From NCBI GenBank assembly GCA_946183785.1, contig CAMHCS010000020.1, positions 1-50,236 of the forward strand: a stretch of DNA of 50,236 bases, read 5' to 3'. Origin of the DNA: an uncultured Selenomonadales bacterium. GTDB taxonomy: Bacteria; Bacillota; Negativicutes; Selenomonadales; Selenomonadaceae. The notes beneath the pieces are model-generated. The model was given only the letters and a program-made list of their open reading frames with translations, was not told where the DNA came from and made no database searches. Within the stretch, counting starts at the first letter, position 1. The number at the start of each line of letters is the position of its first letter. Shown here in pieces: positions 8,606-16,604 of this stretch. A program made the translations under genes and the position numbers.

Positions 8606-9517
8606 ATGCAATGGGAAAAATGTGGCAAGATTTTAGATGCAGAAACATTCGGGCTTAAATGGTTTCGACTTAACGCTATGACGCCCGTGCCATATATGCG
8701 TGGAGATGCCTTGCGGCTTTTTGTCGGGATGTGCGATGAAGAGAATCGAAGCCGAGTTGGTTATATTGATCTTTCTCCGAAAAATCCTTCTGAAATTATT
8801 GGCTTTTCACCATCACCTGTCTTAGACCTCGGAGAAAAGGGTATGTGTGATGAAGATGGATGCTTACCCAGTTCACTTTTATTAGAGGATGGAAAGCTTT
8901 ATTTTTATTATTCGACATATCAGCGCCAATGTAATGTTCCTTATGCTATTTTTTCTGGCCTTGCTGTTAGCAACGATAATGGTGATTCATTTACAAGGCT
9001 TCATAAAGTTCCAATATTGGATCGAAAGGATGATGAGTTATTTCAGCGCTCCGCGATTGAGATACAAAAAATAGGTGATAAATATCGCATTTGGTACACT
9101 AGTGGATGTGGATGGTTTGATCGTGGCGACAAGCAAGCACCGTTTTATGATTTAAAATGTTTGGAGTCGGACAAGAAAGATGAATTTTTGGGAAAGCCTA
9201 AGCTGTCATTGAAGCTTCAGGGGGATGAATACGGGCTGACTATGCCGCAAGTATGGCGTGAAAATGGCATTTTCAAAATGATTTATTCTGTACGTAGCGT
9301 CTCAAAGGGATATCGCCTGGGTTATGGAGAGTCGGAGGATGGAATCTATTTCCATCGGATGGATGAAAAAATGGAAATTGATGTCAGTCCTGACGGTTTT
9401 GATAGTGAAATGATTTGCTTTGGGAGAATGATAACTGTAGAGAGTGGAACATATCTTTTCTATAGCGGCAATCATTATGGGCGCGGAGGTATTGGATATG
9501 CACGTTTGAAGGTATAG
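8606..9517 (+). CDS. five-bladed beta-propeller protein, glycosidase-clan-like, function unknown
   Basis: The 303-residue protein has no signal peptide. Its repeated blade-like strands resemble the GH43/GH32/GH130-type beta-propeller fold: LFVGMCDEENRSRVGYIDL, KLYFYYSTYQRQ, KYRIWYTSGCGWF, IFKMIYSVRS..YRLGYGESEDG, and TYLFYSGNHYGRGGIGYARL. In polysaccharide loci such cytosolic propellers are often annotated as glucosamine-inositolphosphorylceramide-transferase-like or glycosidase-like proteins of unknown reaction. Its place inside an amino-sugar acylation cassette suggests a role in making or checking that modification, but no reaction can be assigned. The gene is AT-rich relative to its upstream neighbours. 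Confidence 0.6.
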   Translation: MQWEKCGKILDAETFGLKWFRLNAMTPVPYMRGDALRLFVGMCDEENRSRVGYIDLSPKNPSEIIGFSPSPVLDLGEKGMCDEDGCLPSSLLLEDGKLYFYYSTYQRQCNVPYAIFSGLAVSNDNGDSFTRLHKVPILDRKDDELFQRSAIEIQKIGDKYRIWYTSGCGWFDRGDKQAPFYDLKCLESDKKDEFLGKPKLSLKLQGDEYGLTMPQVWRENGIFKMIYSVRSVSKGYRLGYGESEDGIYFHRMDEKMEIDVSPDGFDSEMICFGRMITVESGTYLFYSGNHYGRGGIGYARLKV

Positions 9518-10504
9518 ATGCCACTAGGTCTAAAAAACACTATTATTTTTTCAATGGATGGATATCTCATGATTGTTTATAGTTATAGAAATAAATATGC
9601 TCAGCAATGGAATTCTTTCGCGTTAAAGGCCAAAAACACACATTTCTTTTTTCAACGAGAATATATGGAATACCACAAGAATCGTTTCGAGGATTGGTCT
9701 CTGATGGTTTATGATGACAAGGAACGCCTTGTTGCTTTGCTTCCTGCGACGAGGGAAGGCGATGAGCTTATTTCGCATGGAGGTTTGACGTTTGGCGGTT
9801 TTCTTGTGGATTCGCAGATGAGCGCTGAGCTTATGCTGTCAGTTTTTGACTGTGTGTTGGATGAACTACGCAGGCAGGGCTTTCATACATGGATTTATAA
9901 ATGTATGCCGCATATCTATCATCGCTATCCGGCTGAGGAGGATAGATACGCCCTTTTCATAAATCATGCGGAACTTGTCAGACGTGATGTTTCCACAGCG
10001 ATTTATTTGCCGGAACGGTATGACTATGAAACAAGACGCAAGCGGGCAGTAAAAAAGGGACTTAAAAATGGGGTTGAAGTTCGACAGAGCAATGATTTTG
10101 AGAAATATATTTCCATAGTGAATAATGTGCTTGGCAATTATCACGATACACAAGCTGTGCATACTGGTGCGGAGCTTCGTTTACTTGCAGAGAGATTTCC
10201 CAATAACATTAAGCTCTATGTCGGTGAAAGGGACGGCGAGATACTTGCAGGCACGGTGATTTTTGAAAATGAGAAAACGGTGCATACACAATATCTTGCA
10301 AATTCTGATGAGGGACGGCAATGCGGCGCGTTGGATGTGGTGATTGATTATTTGCTGACTGAGGTCTACGCCAACAAGACATATTTTGATTTTGGCATAT
10401 CGAACGAGGATAATGGAAGGTACTTGAATAAAGGGCTTATCGCGCAGAAGGAAGGTTTTGGCGCGAGGGCGGTGGTGCATGATTTTTATAATCTTGTTTT
10501 ATAG
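9518..10504 (+). CDS. GNAT/FemAB-like acyl or aminoacyl transferase (Acetyltransf_6 type)
   Basis: The 328-residue protein resembles the FemAB/BioF2-like double-GNAT group: FFFQREYMEYHKNRFEDWSL near the start, TRRKRAVKKGLKNGVEVRQS in the middle, and ILAGTVIFENEKTVHTQYLANSDEGRQCGALDVVIDYL in the C-terminal GNAT half. The family transfers acyl or aminoacyl groups to amines on sugars or peptides. The first ATG at 9518 abuts the preceding TAG. The ATG at 9569, preceded by GGATGG six bases away and giving MIVYSYRNKYAQQW, looks more like family N-termini, so the true start may be there. It is the last gene of the amino-sugar cassette and could add a second decoration. Confidence 0.7.
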   Translation: MPLGLKNTIIFSMDGYLMIVYSYRNKYAQQWNSFALKAKNTHFFFQREYMEYHKNRFEDWSLMVYDDKERLVALLPATREGDELISHGGLTFGGFLVDSQMSAELMLSVFDCVLDELRRQGFHTWIYKCMPHIYHRYPAEEDRYALFINHAELVRRDVSTAIYLPERYDYETRRKRAVKKGLKNGVEVRQSNDFEKYISIVNNVLGNYHDTQAVHTGAELRLLAERFPNNIKLYVGERDGEILAGTVIFENEKTVHTQYLANSDEGRQCGALDVVIDYLLTEVYANKTYFDFGISNEDNGRYLNKGLIAQKEGFGARAVVHDFYNLVL

Positions 10505-10516
10505 GGAGATGGATCT

Positions 10517-11602
10517 TTGAATTTGAAAAAAACTGTTGATAAACAAACTATCCTCGTCACAGGCGCGGCAGGGTTTATCGGGAGCAATTTAGCCCAGCGC
10601 CTTTTGAAAACGGGTGCGCGAGTGATTGGCTTCGATAATCTGAACAATTACTACAATCCTCAGCTCAAGGAATATCGCTTGAGGCTCATCGAGGATGCGG
10701 CAAAGACGTCAAATGGTTCGTGGCAATTCGTTCGTGGAGACTTGGCGGACAAGGAGCTTGTCAATCGCGTGTTTTGCGAAGAAACGCCCTCCAATGTCGT
10801 GAATCTCGCCGCGCAGGCGGGGGTGCGGTACAGCATTACGAATCCTGACGCATATATTGAGAGCAATCTGATTGGGTTTTACAACATCCTTGAGGCGTGC
10901 CGTCACAGCTACGACAATGGGGCTTCTGGCGTAGCCCATCTTGTCTATGCTAGCTCCAGTTCCGTCTACGGGAGCGATGCGGAGATTCCTTTCTCCACGG
11001 AAGAACGGGCGGATCGACCTGTGAGTCTATATGCTGCAACGAAGCGAAGTAACGAGCTTCTCGCCTACTGCTACAGCAAGCTGTACGCGATACCGAGCAC
11101 CGGGCTTCGCTTTTTCACTGTATACGGTCCGGCGGGGCGGCCGGATATGGCTTATTTTGGCTTTACGGACAAGCTGCGGCAGGGCACGGATATCGAGATT
11201 TTCAATTACGGGAACTGCAAACGGGATTTCACGTATATCGACGATATCGTGGAGGGTATCTGCCGGGTCATGGAAAAGCCCCCTGCGCAGACACAGGGGG
11301 AGGATGGGCTGCCGGTGGCGCCGCATGCGGTTTACAACATCGGGCACGGCGAGCCGGTCGATCTTTTGGAGTTTGTGGATATTCTGCAGCAGGAGCTGGT
11401 GCGGGCGAAGGTGTTGCCTGTCGATTACGATTTTGAGGCACACAAAAAGCTCGTACCTATGCAGCCGGGAGACGTGCCGGTCACATACGCTGATACGAGC
11501 GGGTTGGAGAGAGATTTCGGTTATCGGCCCAAGACGTCTTTGCGGGAAGGGCTTCGCGCTTTTGCGGAATGGTACAAGGAATACTATGAGAATGACATAT
11601 AA
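10517..11602 (+). CDS. NAD-dependent epimerase, UDP-glucuronate 4-epimerase-like
   Basis: The 361-residue extended short-chain dehydrogenase/reductase protein has the Gly-rich NAD motif TGAAGFIGSNLAQRL (about residues 15-29), a conserved NLAAQAGVRYSI segment, a catalytic Y-x3-K in SLYAATKRSNELLAY (Tyr near residue 172), and FFTVYGPAGRPDMA. These match bacterial UDP-glucuronate 4-epimerases such as Cap1J/GlaE-like enzymes, which interconvert UDP-GlcA and UDP-GalA. Its substrate would come from the UDP-glucose dehydrogenase at 14185-15417. Translation appears to begin at a TTG (10517), since GGGAG is eight bases upstream and no suitable ATG is near. It follows the previous gene by 12 bases. Confidence 0.85.
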   Translation: MNLKKTVDKQTILVTGAAGFIGSNLAQRLLKTGARVIGFDNLNNYYNPQLKEYRLRLIEDAAKTSNGSWQFVRGDLADKELVNRVFCEETPSNVVNLAAQAGVRYSITNPDAYIESNLIGFYNILEACRHSYDNGASGVAHLVYASSSSVYGSDAEIPFSTEERADRPVSLYAATKRSNELLAYCYSKLYAIPSTGLRFFTVYGPAGRPDMAYFGFTDKLRQGTDIEIFNYGNCKRDFTYIDDIVEGICRVMEKPPAQTQGEDGLPVAPHAVYNIGHGEPVDLLEFVDILQQELVRAKVLPVDYDFEAHKKLVPMQPGDVPVTYADTSGLERDFGYRPKTSLREGLRAFAEWYKEYYENDI

Positions 11603-11606
11603 CTAG

Positions 11607-11618
11607 TTATCAATTATA
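11607..11618 (+). repeat. 12-bp direct repeat, left copy
   Basis: TTATCAATTATA here is identical to 14128-14139. The two copies bracket the MBOAT/SGNH gene pair almost exactly, one just after the epimerase stop and the other in front of ugd. In AT-rich spacers a chance match is possible. Confidence 0.4.
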
Positions 11619-11722
11619 GAAGAAAAAGCGTCTCTGCTTAGATGACCAAGTTTTGTTTTTTGTCGTTCTTTCTTTTGTTGCGATGCTGATTGGCTGAAGA
11701 AATTTATTATGGGGTGCAAACC

Positions 11723-13153
11723 GTGCTGTTTAATTCTTTTGCGTATGCATTGTTCTTGCCTATAGTATTTACTCTGTACTGGACATTGTCGCATCGTTGG
11801 CGTTGGGCGTTGATTCTGGCTTCCAGCTATTATTTCTATATGAGCTGGAATGCGAAATATATCGTGTTGATTTTATTTACCACATTGGTTTCATATTTCG
11901 CAGGGAGGATGCTGGAAGGTTCCGAGGCCAGAAGGAAGAAATGGATCATAGCATTTGCGATGATCGCGTGTTTGGGAGTGCTGTTCTTTTTTAAATATTT
12001 CAATTTTTTCAGCACATCGGTGGCAGACATGTTTGGCCTTTTTTCTGTGCCGCTTGATCCATTAACTGTCAATCTGGTGCTTCCTGTCGGCATATCCTTT
12101 TATACGTTCCAAACCATTGGTTATATTGTTGACGTGTACAGGGGCGAGATTCCTGCCGAGCATCACTTCGGAAAATACGCGGCATTTATCTCGTTCTTTC
12201 CACAGTTGGTTGCTGGTCCGATTGAGCGGACAAAAAATCTTTTGCCGCAGATTAAGGCTGAGCACCATTTTGATTACGATTCCACTACGTATGGCTTGAA
12301 GCTCATGGCTTGGGGATATTTTAAGAAATTGGTTATCGCCGACGGATTGTCTCAATATGTTGGAAAGGTGTACGACGCGCCGCAATCATACGAGGGATTT
12401 GCGCTTGTACTTGCCACGTTGTTTTTTACGCTACAAATCTATTGCGACTTTTCGGGGTATTCGGATATTGCAATTGGAACGGCAAAACTCTTTGGCATAG
12501 ATTTGATGGCGAATTTCAAAAGTCCGTATTTTTCACATAGCCTTAAGGAATTTTGGGGACGATGGCATATTTCTTTGTCATCATGGTTCAGGGATTATGT
12601 TTATATTCCTCTTGGTGGCAATCGAGTCGGGAAGTGGAGGCACTATATCAATCTGATTTTAACTTTCCTTTCTAGTGGACTCTGGCATGGGGCGAATTGG
12701 ACCTTTGTGTTCTGGGGGGGGGCACATGGCGTCGGACTAATTATGGAAGATTTAATGTTCAGTAAAAAGGAAAGCTTTAGGAGTTTACGGATTTTAAGGA
12801 CGGTATGCGTGTTTACATTTTGCGCGTTTGCGTGGATTTTTTTTGTATCCCAGTCCATGACGGACGCGTGGTATGTGATAACACATGCTTTTGTTGGTGT
12901 AAGCAGTCCCGTAGAGTATTTACATAAGGGGGTTTCGTGCATTGGCATGGGAAAAGCGAAACTGGCGGTTGGATTTTGTTTCTGGGCAATCTTGTTCTTT
13001 GTTGACTATCGTTCATTGAAAGAAGATGTGATAGATACAGTCGGTAAGCGGGGTGCACTCGTTCGCTGGAGTCTCTATGTATGTATGGCGCTGGTTGTTT
13101 TATTCTTTTCGCAGAAAGGAGCCGCAACTGAATTCGTATATTTTCAGTTTTGA
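11723..13153 (+). CDS. MBOAT family O-acyltransferase (AlgI/DltB/PatA-like)
   Basis: The 476-residue multi-pass membrane protein moves acyl (usually acetyl) groups across the inner membrane for O-acylation of exported polysaccharide. Family marks are an N-terminal LFNSFAYALFLPIVFTLYW, YFKYFNFF-type segments, GISFYTFQTIGYIVDVYRG, DFSGYSDIAIGTAKLFGI, FWGRWHISLSSWFRDYVYIPLGG, and the invariant catalytic His322 in SGLWHGANWTFVFWGGAHG. GTG 11723, preceded by GGGGTG, gives the usual MBOAT N-terminus. The in-frame TTG 11690 would add eleven polar residues. A run of nine G lies at 12714-12722, seven codons after the His codon begins. The partner SGNH gene follows after six bases. Confidence 0.88.
   Translation: MLFNSFAYALFLPIVFTLYWTLSHRWRWALILASSYYFYMSWNAKYIVLILFTTLVSYFAGRMLEGSEARRKKWIIAFAMIACLGVLFFFKYFNFFSTSVADMFGLFSVPLDPLTVNLVLPVGISFYTFQTIGYIVDVYRGEIPAEHHFGKYAAFISFFPQLVAGPIERTKNLLPQIKAEHHFDYDSTTYGLKLMAWGYFKKLVIADGLSQYVGKVYDAPQSYEGFALVLATLFFTLQIYCDFSGYSDIAIGTAKLFGIDLMANFKSPYFSHSLKEFWGRWHISLSSWFRDYVYIPLGGNRVGKWRHYINLILTFLSSGLWHGANWTFVFWGGAHGVGLIMEDLMFSKKESFRSLRILRTVCVFTFCAFAWIFFVSQSMTDAWYVITHAFVGVSSPVEYLHKGVSCIGMGKAKLAVGFCFWAILFFVDYRSLKEDVIDTVGKRGALVRWSLYVCMALVVLFFSQKGAATEFVYFQF
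12714..12722 (+). repeat. G9 homopolymer inside the O-acyltransferase gene
   Basis: Nine consecutive G bases encode the Trp-Gly-Gly-Ala part of the conserved motif just after the catalytic His322 of the MBOAT protein. G tracts of this length are known slippage sites in phase-variable surface genes of other bacteria. Gain or loss of one base would truncate the protein shortly after this point. In this window the frame is intact (on state). Confidence 0.75.
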
Positions 13154-13159
13154 TGTGGT

Positions 13160-14119
13160 ATGAGAAGATTTATAGCAAAGCTTTTTTTGTTCATGTTATT
13201 AGTATCGGCAGTCGTAGGGCTCATCAATGTTGCTTATATAAAAATGGACGTAAGCGATAATGATGATACGAACAAATTTGCCACAATGCCTGCACATATA
13301 CAAATATGCAATTTTGGGTCTAGCCATGGCCTCTACGGATTTAATTATGAGGATTTTGATGACAGATATGAATGTTTTAATTTTGGATTAGCATCTCAGT
13401 ATTTATCTTATGATTATAGATTATTAAAATATTATCAACGACATATTAGAAAAGGGACTATTGTGTTTCTACCTGTTTCGTATTTTTCCTTATTTGGAAA
13501 GAGCGAAGAGGAAGGAAAAGAATTTCTGGCAAAAAATAAGCGATACTATAAGGTGCTCTCAAAAGAGTTCATCAAGGAATATGATGTGTTTCTTGATTTT
13601 GGAGTGAATGTGTGCCCTTCACTCTTGGCGAATCCTATAGATGTTATAAAAACCCTTATCGGAAAAAGTTCTAATTCACGTGAAAAAACATGGAAACAGA
13701 ATGCAACGGAAGTGAACTTGAAGAAAGATGCCGAAAAGGCATGTAAGCGACATTTGAGCACTGACAAACTTGATGATACTGGTCATAGAATCTTGAATCA
13801 GGAGGAGTTAACAGCTCTGTGTGATATGATTAAGTTATGCCGTGAAAAAGGGGCGATTCCGATATTGATTACAACACCTTTATTAGATGCATATCTTAAG
13901 GAAGTGGAAAAAGATCAAACATTTTTCGCTGAATTCTATTCATTGATGAATGAAATTGCAGAGGAGACAGGTACGGAATATTATGATTATGCATTTGATG
14001 CGCGATTTGTAAAGCGCTATGATTGGTTTATGAATTCGGACCATTTGAATAAGGAAGGGGCGCGTCAGTTTGTTGATATTTTGATAAAGGAAATTGTTTA
14101 TTCTAAAGGATATTATTGA
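13160..14119 (+). CDS. SGNH-like O-acetylation protein (AlgX/DltD-like), exported or membrane-anchored
   Basis: The 319-residue protein has one N-terminal hydrophobic segment (residues 6-27), likely an uncleaved anchor placing the rest in the periplasm. SGNH-type residues are visible: NFGSSHG with candidate nucleophile Ser54, and near the C-terminus NSDHLNKEGARQF with Asp294 and His295 in the usual DxxH-like position. In alginate and related systems an MBOAT protein passes acetyl groups to such a periplasmic esterase-fold partner, which puts them on the polymer. The gene follows the MBOAT gene by six bases. It is one of the most AT-rich genes in the window, much more so than its partner, which suggests separate acquisition. 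Confidence 0.72.
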   Translation: MRRFIAKLFLFMLLVSAVVGLINVAYIKMDVSDNDDTNKFATMPAHIQICNFGSSHGLYGFNYEDFDDRYECFNFGLASQYLSYDYRLLKYYQRHIRKGTIVFLPVSYFSLFGKSEEEGKEFLAKNKRYYKVLSKEFIKEYDVFLDFGVNVCPSLLANPIDVIKTLIGKSSNSREKTWKQNATEVNLKKDAEKACKRHLSTDKLDDTGHRILNQEELTALCDMIKLCREKGAIPILITTPLLDAYLKEVEKDQTFFAEFYSLMNEIAEETGTEYYDYAFDARFVKRYDWFMNSDHLNKEGARQFVDILIKEIVYSKGYY

Positions 14120-14127
14120 AAATATAA

Positions 14128-14139
14128 TTATCAATTATA
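14128..14139 (+). repeat. 12-bp direct repeat, right copy
   Basis: TTATCAATTATA matches 11607-11618 exactly. It lies in a very AT-rich spacer between the SGNH gene and ugd, where several TATAAT-like hexamers also occur (for example 14147-14152) without a well-spaced -35 box. Confidence 0.4.
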
Positions 14140-14184
14140 AATAATATATAATCGAAAATCCAAAAGAAAGGTTGCTTTTGCAGT

Positions 14185-15417
14185 ATGAAGATTGCGGTTG
14201 CTGGGCTTGGTTACGTTGGACTTTCGCTTTCCGTGCTCTTGGCGCAGTACAATGACGTCGTGGCCGTTGACGTCGTAGAGGAAAAGGTGCGGCAAGTGAA
14301 CGAACGGAAATCCCCGCTCAAGGATGTGGAGATCGAGGAATATCTTGCGAATAAGGATTTGAAGCTTCGGGCGACGACAGATGCGGAAGAAGCGTATCGG
14401 CAGGCGGCGTTTATTGTTATTGCTGTACCGACGAATTATGACAGTGAAACGGACTATTTCGACACGCATCTGATCGAACAGGTACTGGATATTATTCGAG
14501 AGACGAATCCAAAAGCGTGCGTTGTTATCAAGAGCACGATTCCTGTCGGTTACACGACGCGGATTCGGAAACGCTACGAAGGGCTGCATATTCTTTTCAG
14601 CCCTGAGTTCCTGCGGGAAGGGCGCGCGCTTTACGATAACCTCTATCCGTCCAGGATCATCGTGGGAGCGGGAGCGTCGGAGCTTCAGGCGGAAGCGGAG
14701 ACGTTTGCATCGCTTCTCAAAGAGGCGGCGCTGAAAAAGGACGTGCCGGTTCTCTTCATGGGATCGACGGAGGCCGAGGCGGTCAAGCTGTTCTCCAATA
14801 CGTATCTTGCCATGCGGGTCGCCTATTTCAATGAGCTCGATACTTACGCGGTGAGCAAGGGGATATCCAGCGAGGCAATCATCCGCGGCGTTTCTCTCGA
14901 TCCGCGCATTGGGGGGCACTATCACAATCCGTCTTTCGGGTATGGCGGGTATTGCCTGCCGAAGGATACGAAGCAGCTCCTGGCGAATTATCGGGACGTG
15001 CCGGAGAATCTGATCGAAGCTATTGTGCAGTCGAACCGGACGCGAAAAGAATTCGTCGCCGACCAGGTTTTGAAGAAAGCCGGGCTCTATGACTACGGGA
15101 CAGGACGGGAATACGACGCGGGGAAGGAACGCGCCGCGGTGATCGGCGTCTATCGGCTGGCCATGAAGCAGGGCAGCGACAATTTCCGCAACAGCTCGGT
15201 GCAGGGCGTGATGAAGCGGATCAAGGGCAAGGGCGCCGAGGTGATCGTCTATGAGCCGATGCTTTCGGGAGAGACATTTTTCGGCAGTCGCGTCGTGAAC
15301 GATCTTGAGGAGTTCAAGCGGCGGAGCACGGTGATTTTGGCAAACCGGTACAAAGAGGCGGATTTGAGGGACGTGAAGGAGAAGGTATACACGCGGGATC
15401 TCTTTGGTGAGGATTGA
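14185..15417 (+). CDS. ugd: UDP-glucose 6-dehydrogenase
   Basis: The 410-residue cytosolic enzyme oxidises UDP-glucose to UDP-glucuronate. It shows the Rossmann motif [19 protein letters not shown] (residues 2-20), [34 protein letters not shown], and the catalytic Cys257 in [13 protein letters not shown]. It belongs to the short Ugd branch common in firmicutes and Gram-negative capsule loci, distinct from the WecC-type enzyme at 1221-2438. Its product would feed the epimerase at 10517-11602. GC content is clearly higher than in the SGNH gene before it. It ends the + strand polysaccharide locus and is followed by a strong bidirectional terminator. Confidence 0.93.
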   Translation: MKIAVAGLGYVGLSLSVLLAQYNDVVAVDVVEEKVRQVNERKSPLKDVEIEEYLANKDLKLRATTDAEEAYRQAAFIVIAVPTNYDSETDYFDTHLIEQVLDIIRETNPKACVVIKSTIPVGYTTRIRKRYEGLHILFSPEFLREGRALYDNLYPSRIIVGAGASELQAEAETFASLLKEAALKKDVPVLFMGSTEAEAVKLFSNTYLAMRVAYFNELDTYAVSKGISSEAIIRGVSLDPRIGGHYHNPSFGYGGYCLPKDTKQLLANYRDVPENLIEAIVQSNRTRKEFVADQVLKKAGLYDYGTGREYDAGKERAAVIGVYRLAMKQGSDNFRNSSVQGVMKRIKGKGAEVIVYEPMLSGETFFGSRVVNDLEEFKRRSTVILANRYKEADLRDVKEKVYTRDLFGED

Positions 15418-15420
15418 GGA

Positions 15421-15438
15421 AACAAATATATATTTGTT
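15421..15438. repeat. perfect 18-bp AT-rich palindrome
   Basis: AACAAATATATATTTGTT is a perfect inverted repeat directly after the ugd stop. Its arm is partly repeated once more (GCAAATATAT, 15439-15448) before the terminator. It could be a transcript 3' structure or a protein-binding site. No function is assigned. Confidence 0.5.
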
Positions 15439-15449
15439 GCAAATATATG

Positions 15450-15493
15450 AAACCGCCTCTCGGAGCTTGTTCAATGCTCTGAGAGGCGGTTTT
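15450..15493. terminator. bidirectional terminator between ugd and the LPP20-like gene
   Basis: A long stem pairs AAACCGCCTCTC-GAGC with GCTC-GAGAGGCGGTTT (one mismatch), around the loop TTGTTCAAT. T residues follow on the + side, and on the opposite strand the stem is followed by TTTC. The convergent genes ugd (+) and 15520-16389 (-) both end here. Confidence 0.9.
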
Positions 15494-15519
15494 ACGCAGT
15501 AAATATGAATGAAAGCTTT

Positions 15520-16389
15520 TTACTTGATGAACACGACTGCGCAGTTGTCGAGGAAATGGGTGTAGCTGTTTTCCTCGAGGATGATTTTGGCGTCGGCGAC
15601 GTTGACGACCGGGTTGAAGTAGTGGTCCACGCCTACGGCTTTGACGACGAGGGGGTTGGAGCCGGCGCGGCTGACGTTTCCACCGTAGCCGTTCGAATAG
15701 CCGGCCATGCCGTTCTTGATTACCTTTTTGGAGTCGAGGTTCTTATAGCCGTAGATCGGCTCGCCGGCCGTGGTCTTGATGACCGGGGACATGGCCGAGC
15801 GGAGGCCGAGGCCGGTGCAGTCGATGATGACGCCGGTGTAGGTGCCGCTCTGGCGGTTCGTGATGGTGGTGGTGCGGGTCGTCGTGGTTGTGACCGTAGT
15901 CGTTTCCGGCTGGGTCGGCGTGTACAGCGGCTCGTCCGGCTCCGGCAGGATGCTCGTCGGGAAGGAGTCGCGATGCGTCGTCTGCGGCAGCACCGCCGAA
16001 GCGAGAGAGTTCGTTGCGCCATAGAGCGAAATCGCCATGACGACGTGATAAGCGCCGTCCTCATAGGATTCGGAGATGACCTTTGCGCCTTTCAGCAGTG
16101 CGGAGACGCGGGTGCGTACAACGTCGCTGCTGATCTGCATATTCTGCACGGTGGTCTCGGAGTCGACCTGTACGCCGGCAATCTGCTCGGCGAGGTTGCG
16201 TTGGGCGTCGGCGATGGCCGCGCGCCGCGCCATGAGCCGCGACTGCGCGTCGCTGGTCGAGTAGGTGGGGGGTAGTCCGAAGCCGTCGGCTTCGACGCGG
16301 TTCAGGTCGAAGTCCGCGCCCGCCGCCAGAGCGACGCTCGTCATCAGCAGCAGGAATGCCGCCATGAGTCCCAGGATGTTTCGTTTCAT
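15520..16389 (-). CDS. exported LPP20-family-like protein
   Basis: The 289-residue protein starts with a cleavable signal peptide (KRNILGLMAAFLLLMTSVALA, residues 2-22) and lacks a lipobox cysteine. Residues about 45-125 (AQSRLMARRAAIADAQRNLAEQI, then VDSETTVQNMQIS) resemble the LPP20/FlgT-N type domain seen in envelope proteins. A Thr-rich stretch (residues about 165-185) links it to a C-terminal domain beginning TGVIIDCTGLGL. The target compartment should be the periplasm or outer membrane. It is read after the FlgT-like gene on the same strand, with a palindromic repeat between them. Function is unknown beyond envelope or flagellum association in the family. Confidence 0.75.
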   Translation of the reverse strand: MKRNILGLMAAFLLLMTSVALAAGADFDLNRVEADGFGLPPTYSTSDAQSRLMARRAAIADAQRNLAEQIAGVQVDSETTVQNMQISSDVVRTRVSALLKGAKVISESYEDGAYHVVMAISLYGATNSLASAVLPQTTHRDSFPTSILPEPDEPLYTPTQPETTTVTTTTTRTTTITNRQSGTYTGVIIDCTGLGLRSAMSPVIKTTAGEPIYGYKNLDSKKVIKNGMAGYSNGYGGNVSRAGSNPLVVKAVGVDHYFNPVVNVADAKIILEENSYTHFLDNCAVVFIK

Positions 16390-16421
16390 GTTGTTCTCCT
16401 CCTCAATTGGTATATTTATAA

Positions 16422-16576
16422 CCCTCCCCTATGGGGAGATGCGAAACGTGACAGTGGCACGTTTCGGGCGTGGACGGTGGGTGAGGTTCTGAAACATTAC
16501 GCTTATGTTGGTTGTTTCGTTACAAGACCTCATCCGGCAGCCTTCGTCTGCCACCTTCCCCAGAGGGGAAGGCAAG
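16422..16576 (-). repeat. composite GC-rich palindromic repeat, copy A
   Basis: About 155 bp composed of several hairpins. Read on the minus strand it begins CCTTCCCCTCTGGGGAAGG, continues with CGGATGAGGTCTTGTA, then CAGAACCTCACCCACCG and CGTGCCACTGTCACGTTT, and ends in a CTCCCC...GGGGAGGG palindrome. The same module order occurs on the + strand at 48695-48851. Its first half is related to 35874-35928. It lies between two genes on the minus strand and may form strong RNA structure in their transcript. Confidence 0.75.
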
Positions 16577-16604
16577 TTTAGCAATAATTGATTACACGAC
16601 GTTG

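Noticed and set aside
14116..14152. TTGAAA and TATAAT as a promoter for ugd
   Set aside because: The spacing is 25 bases. The spacer is so AT-rich that many hexamers match by chance, so no promoter is called.
14131..15474. 447-codon minus-strand frame opposite ugd
   Set aside because: The + strand carries an unmistakable UDP-glucose dehydrogenase. The opposite frame is a codon-bias shadow and runs into the terminator.
15505..16275. + strand frame opposite the LPP20-like gene
   Set aside because: Its Val/Asp/Gly-rich translation is typical of an antisense shadow; the minus-strand protein has a proper signal peptide and domain.
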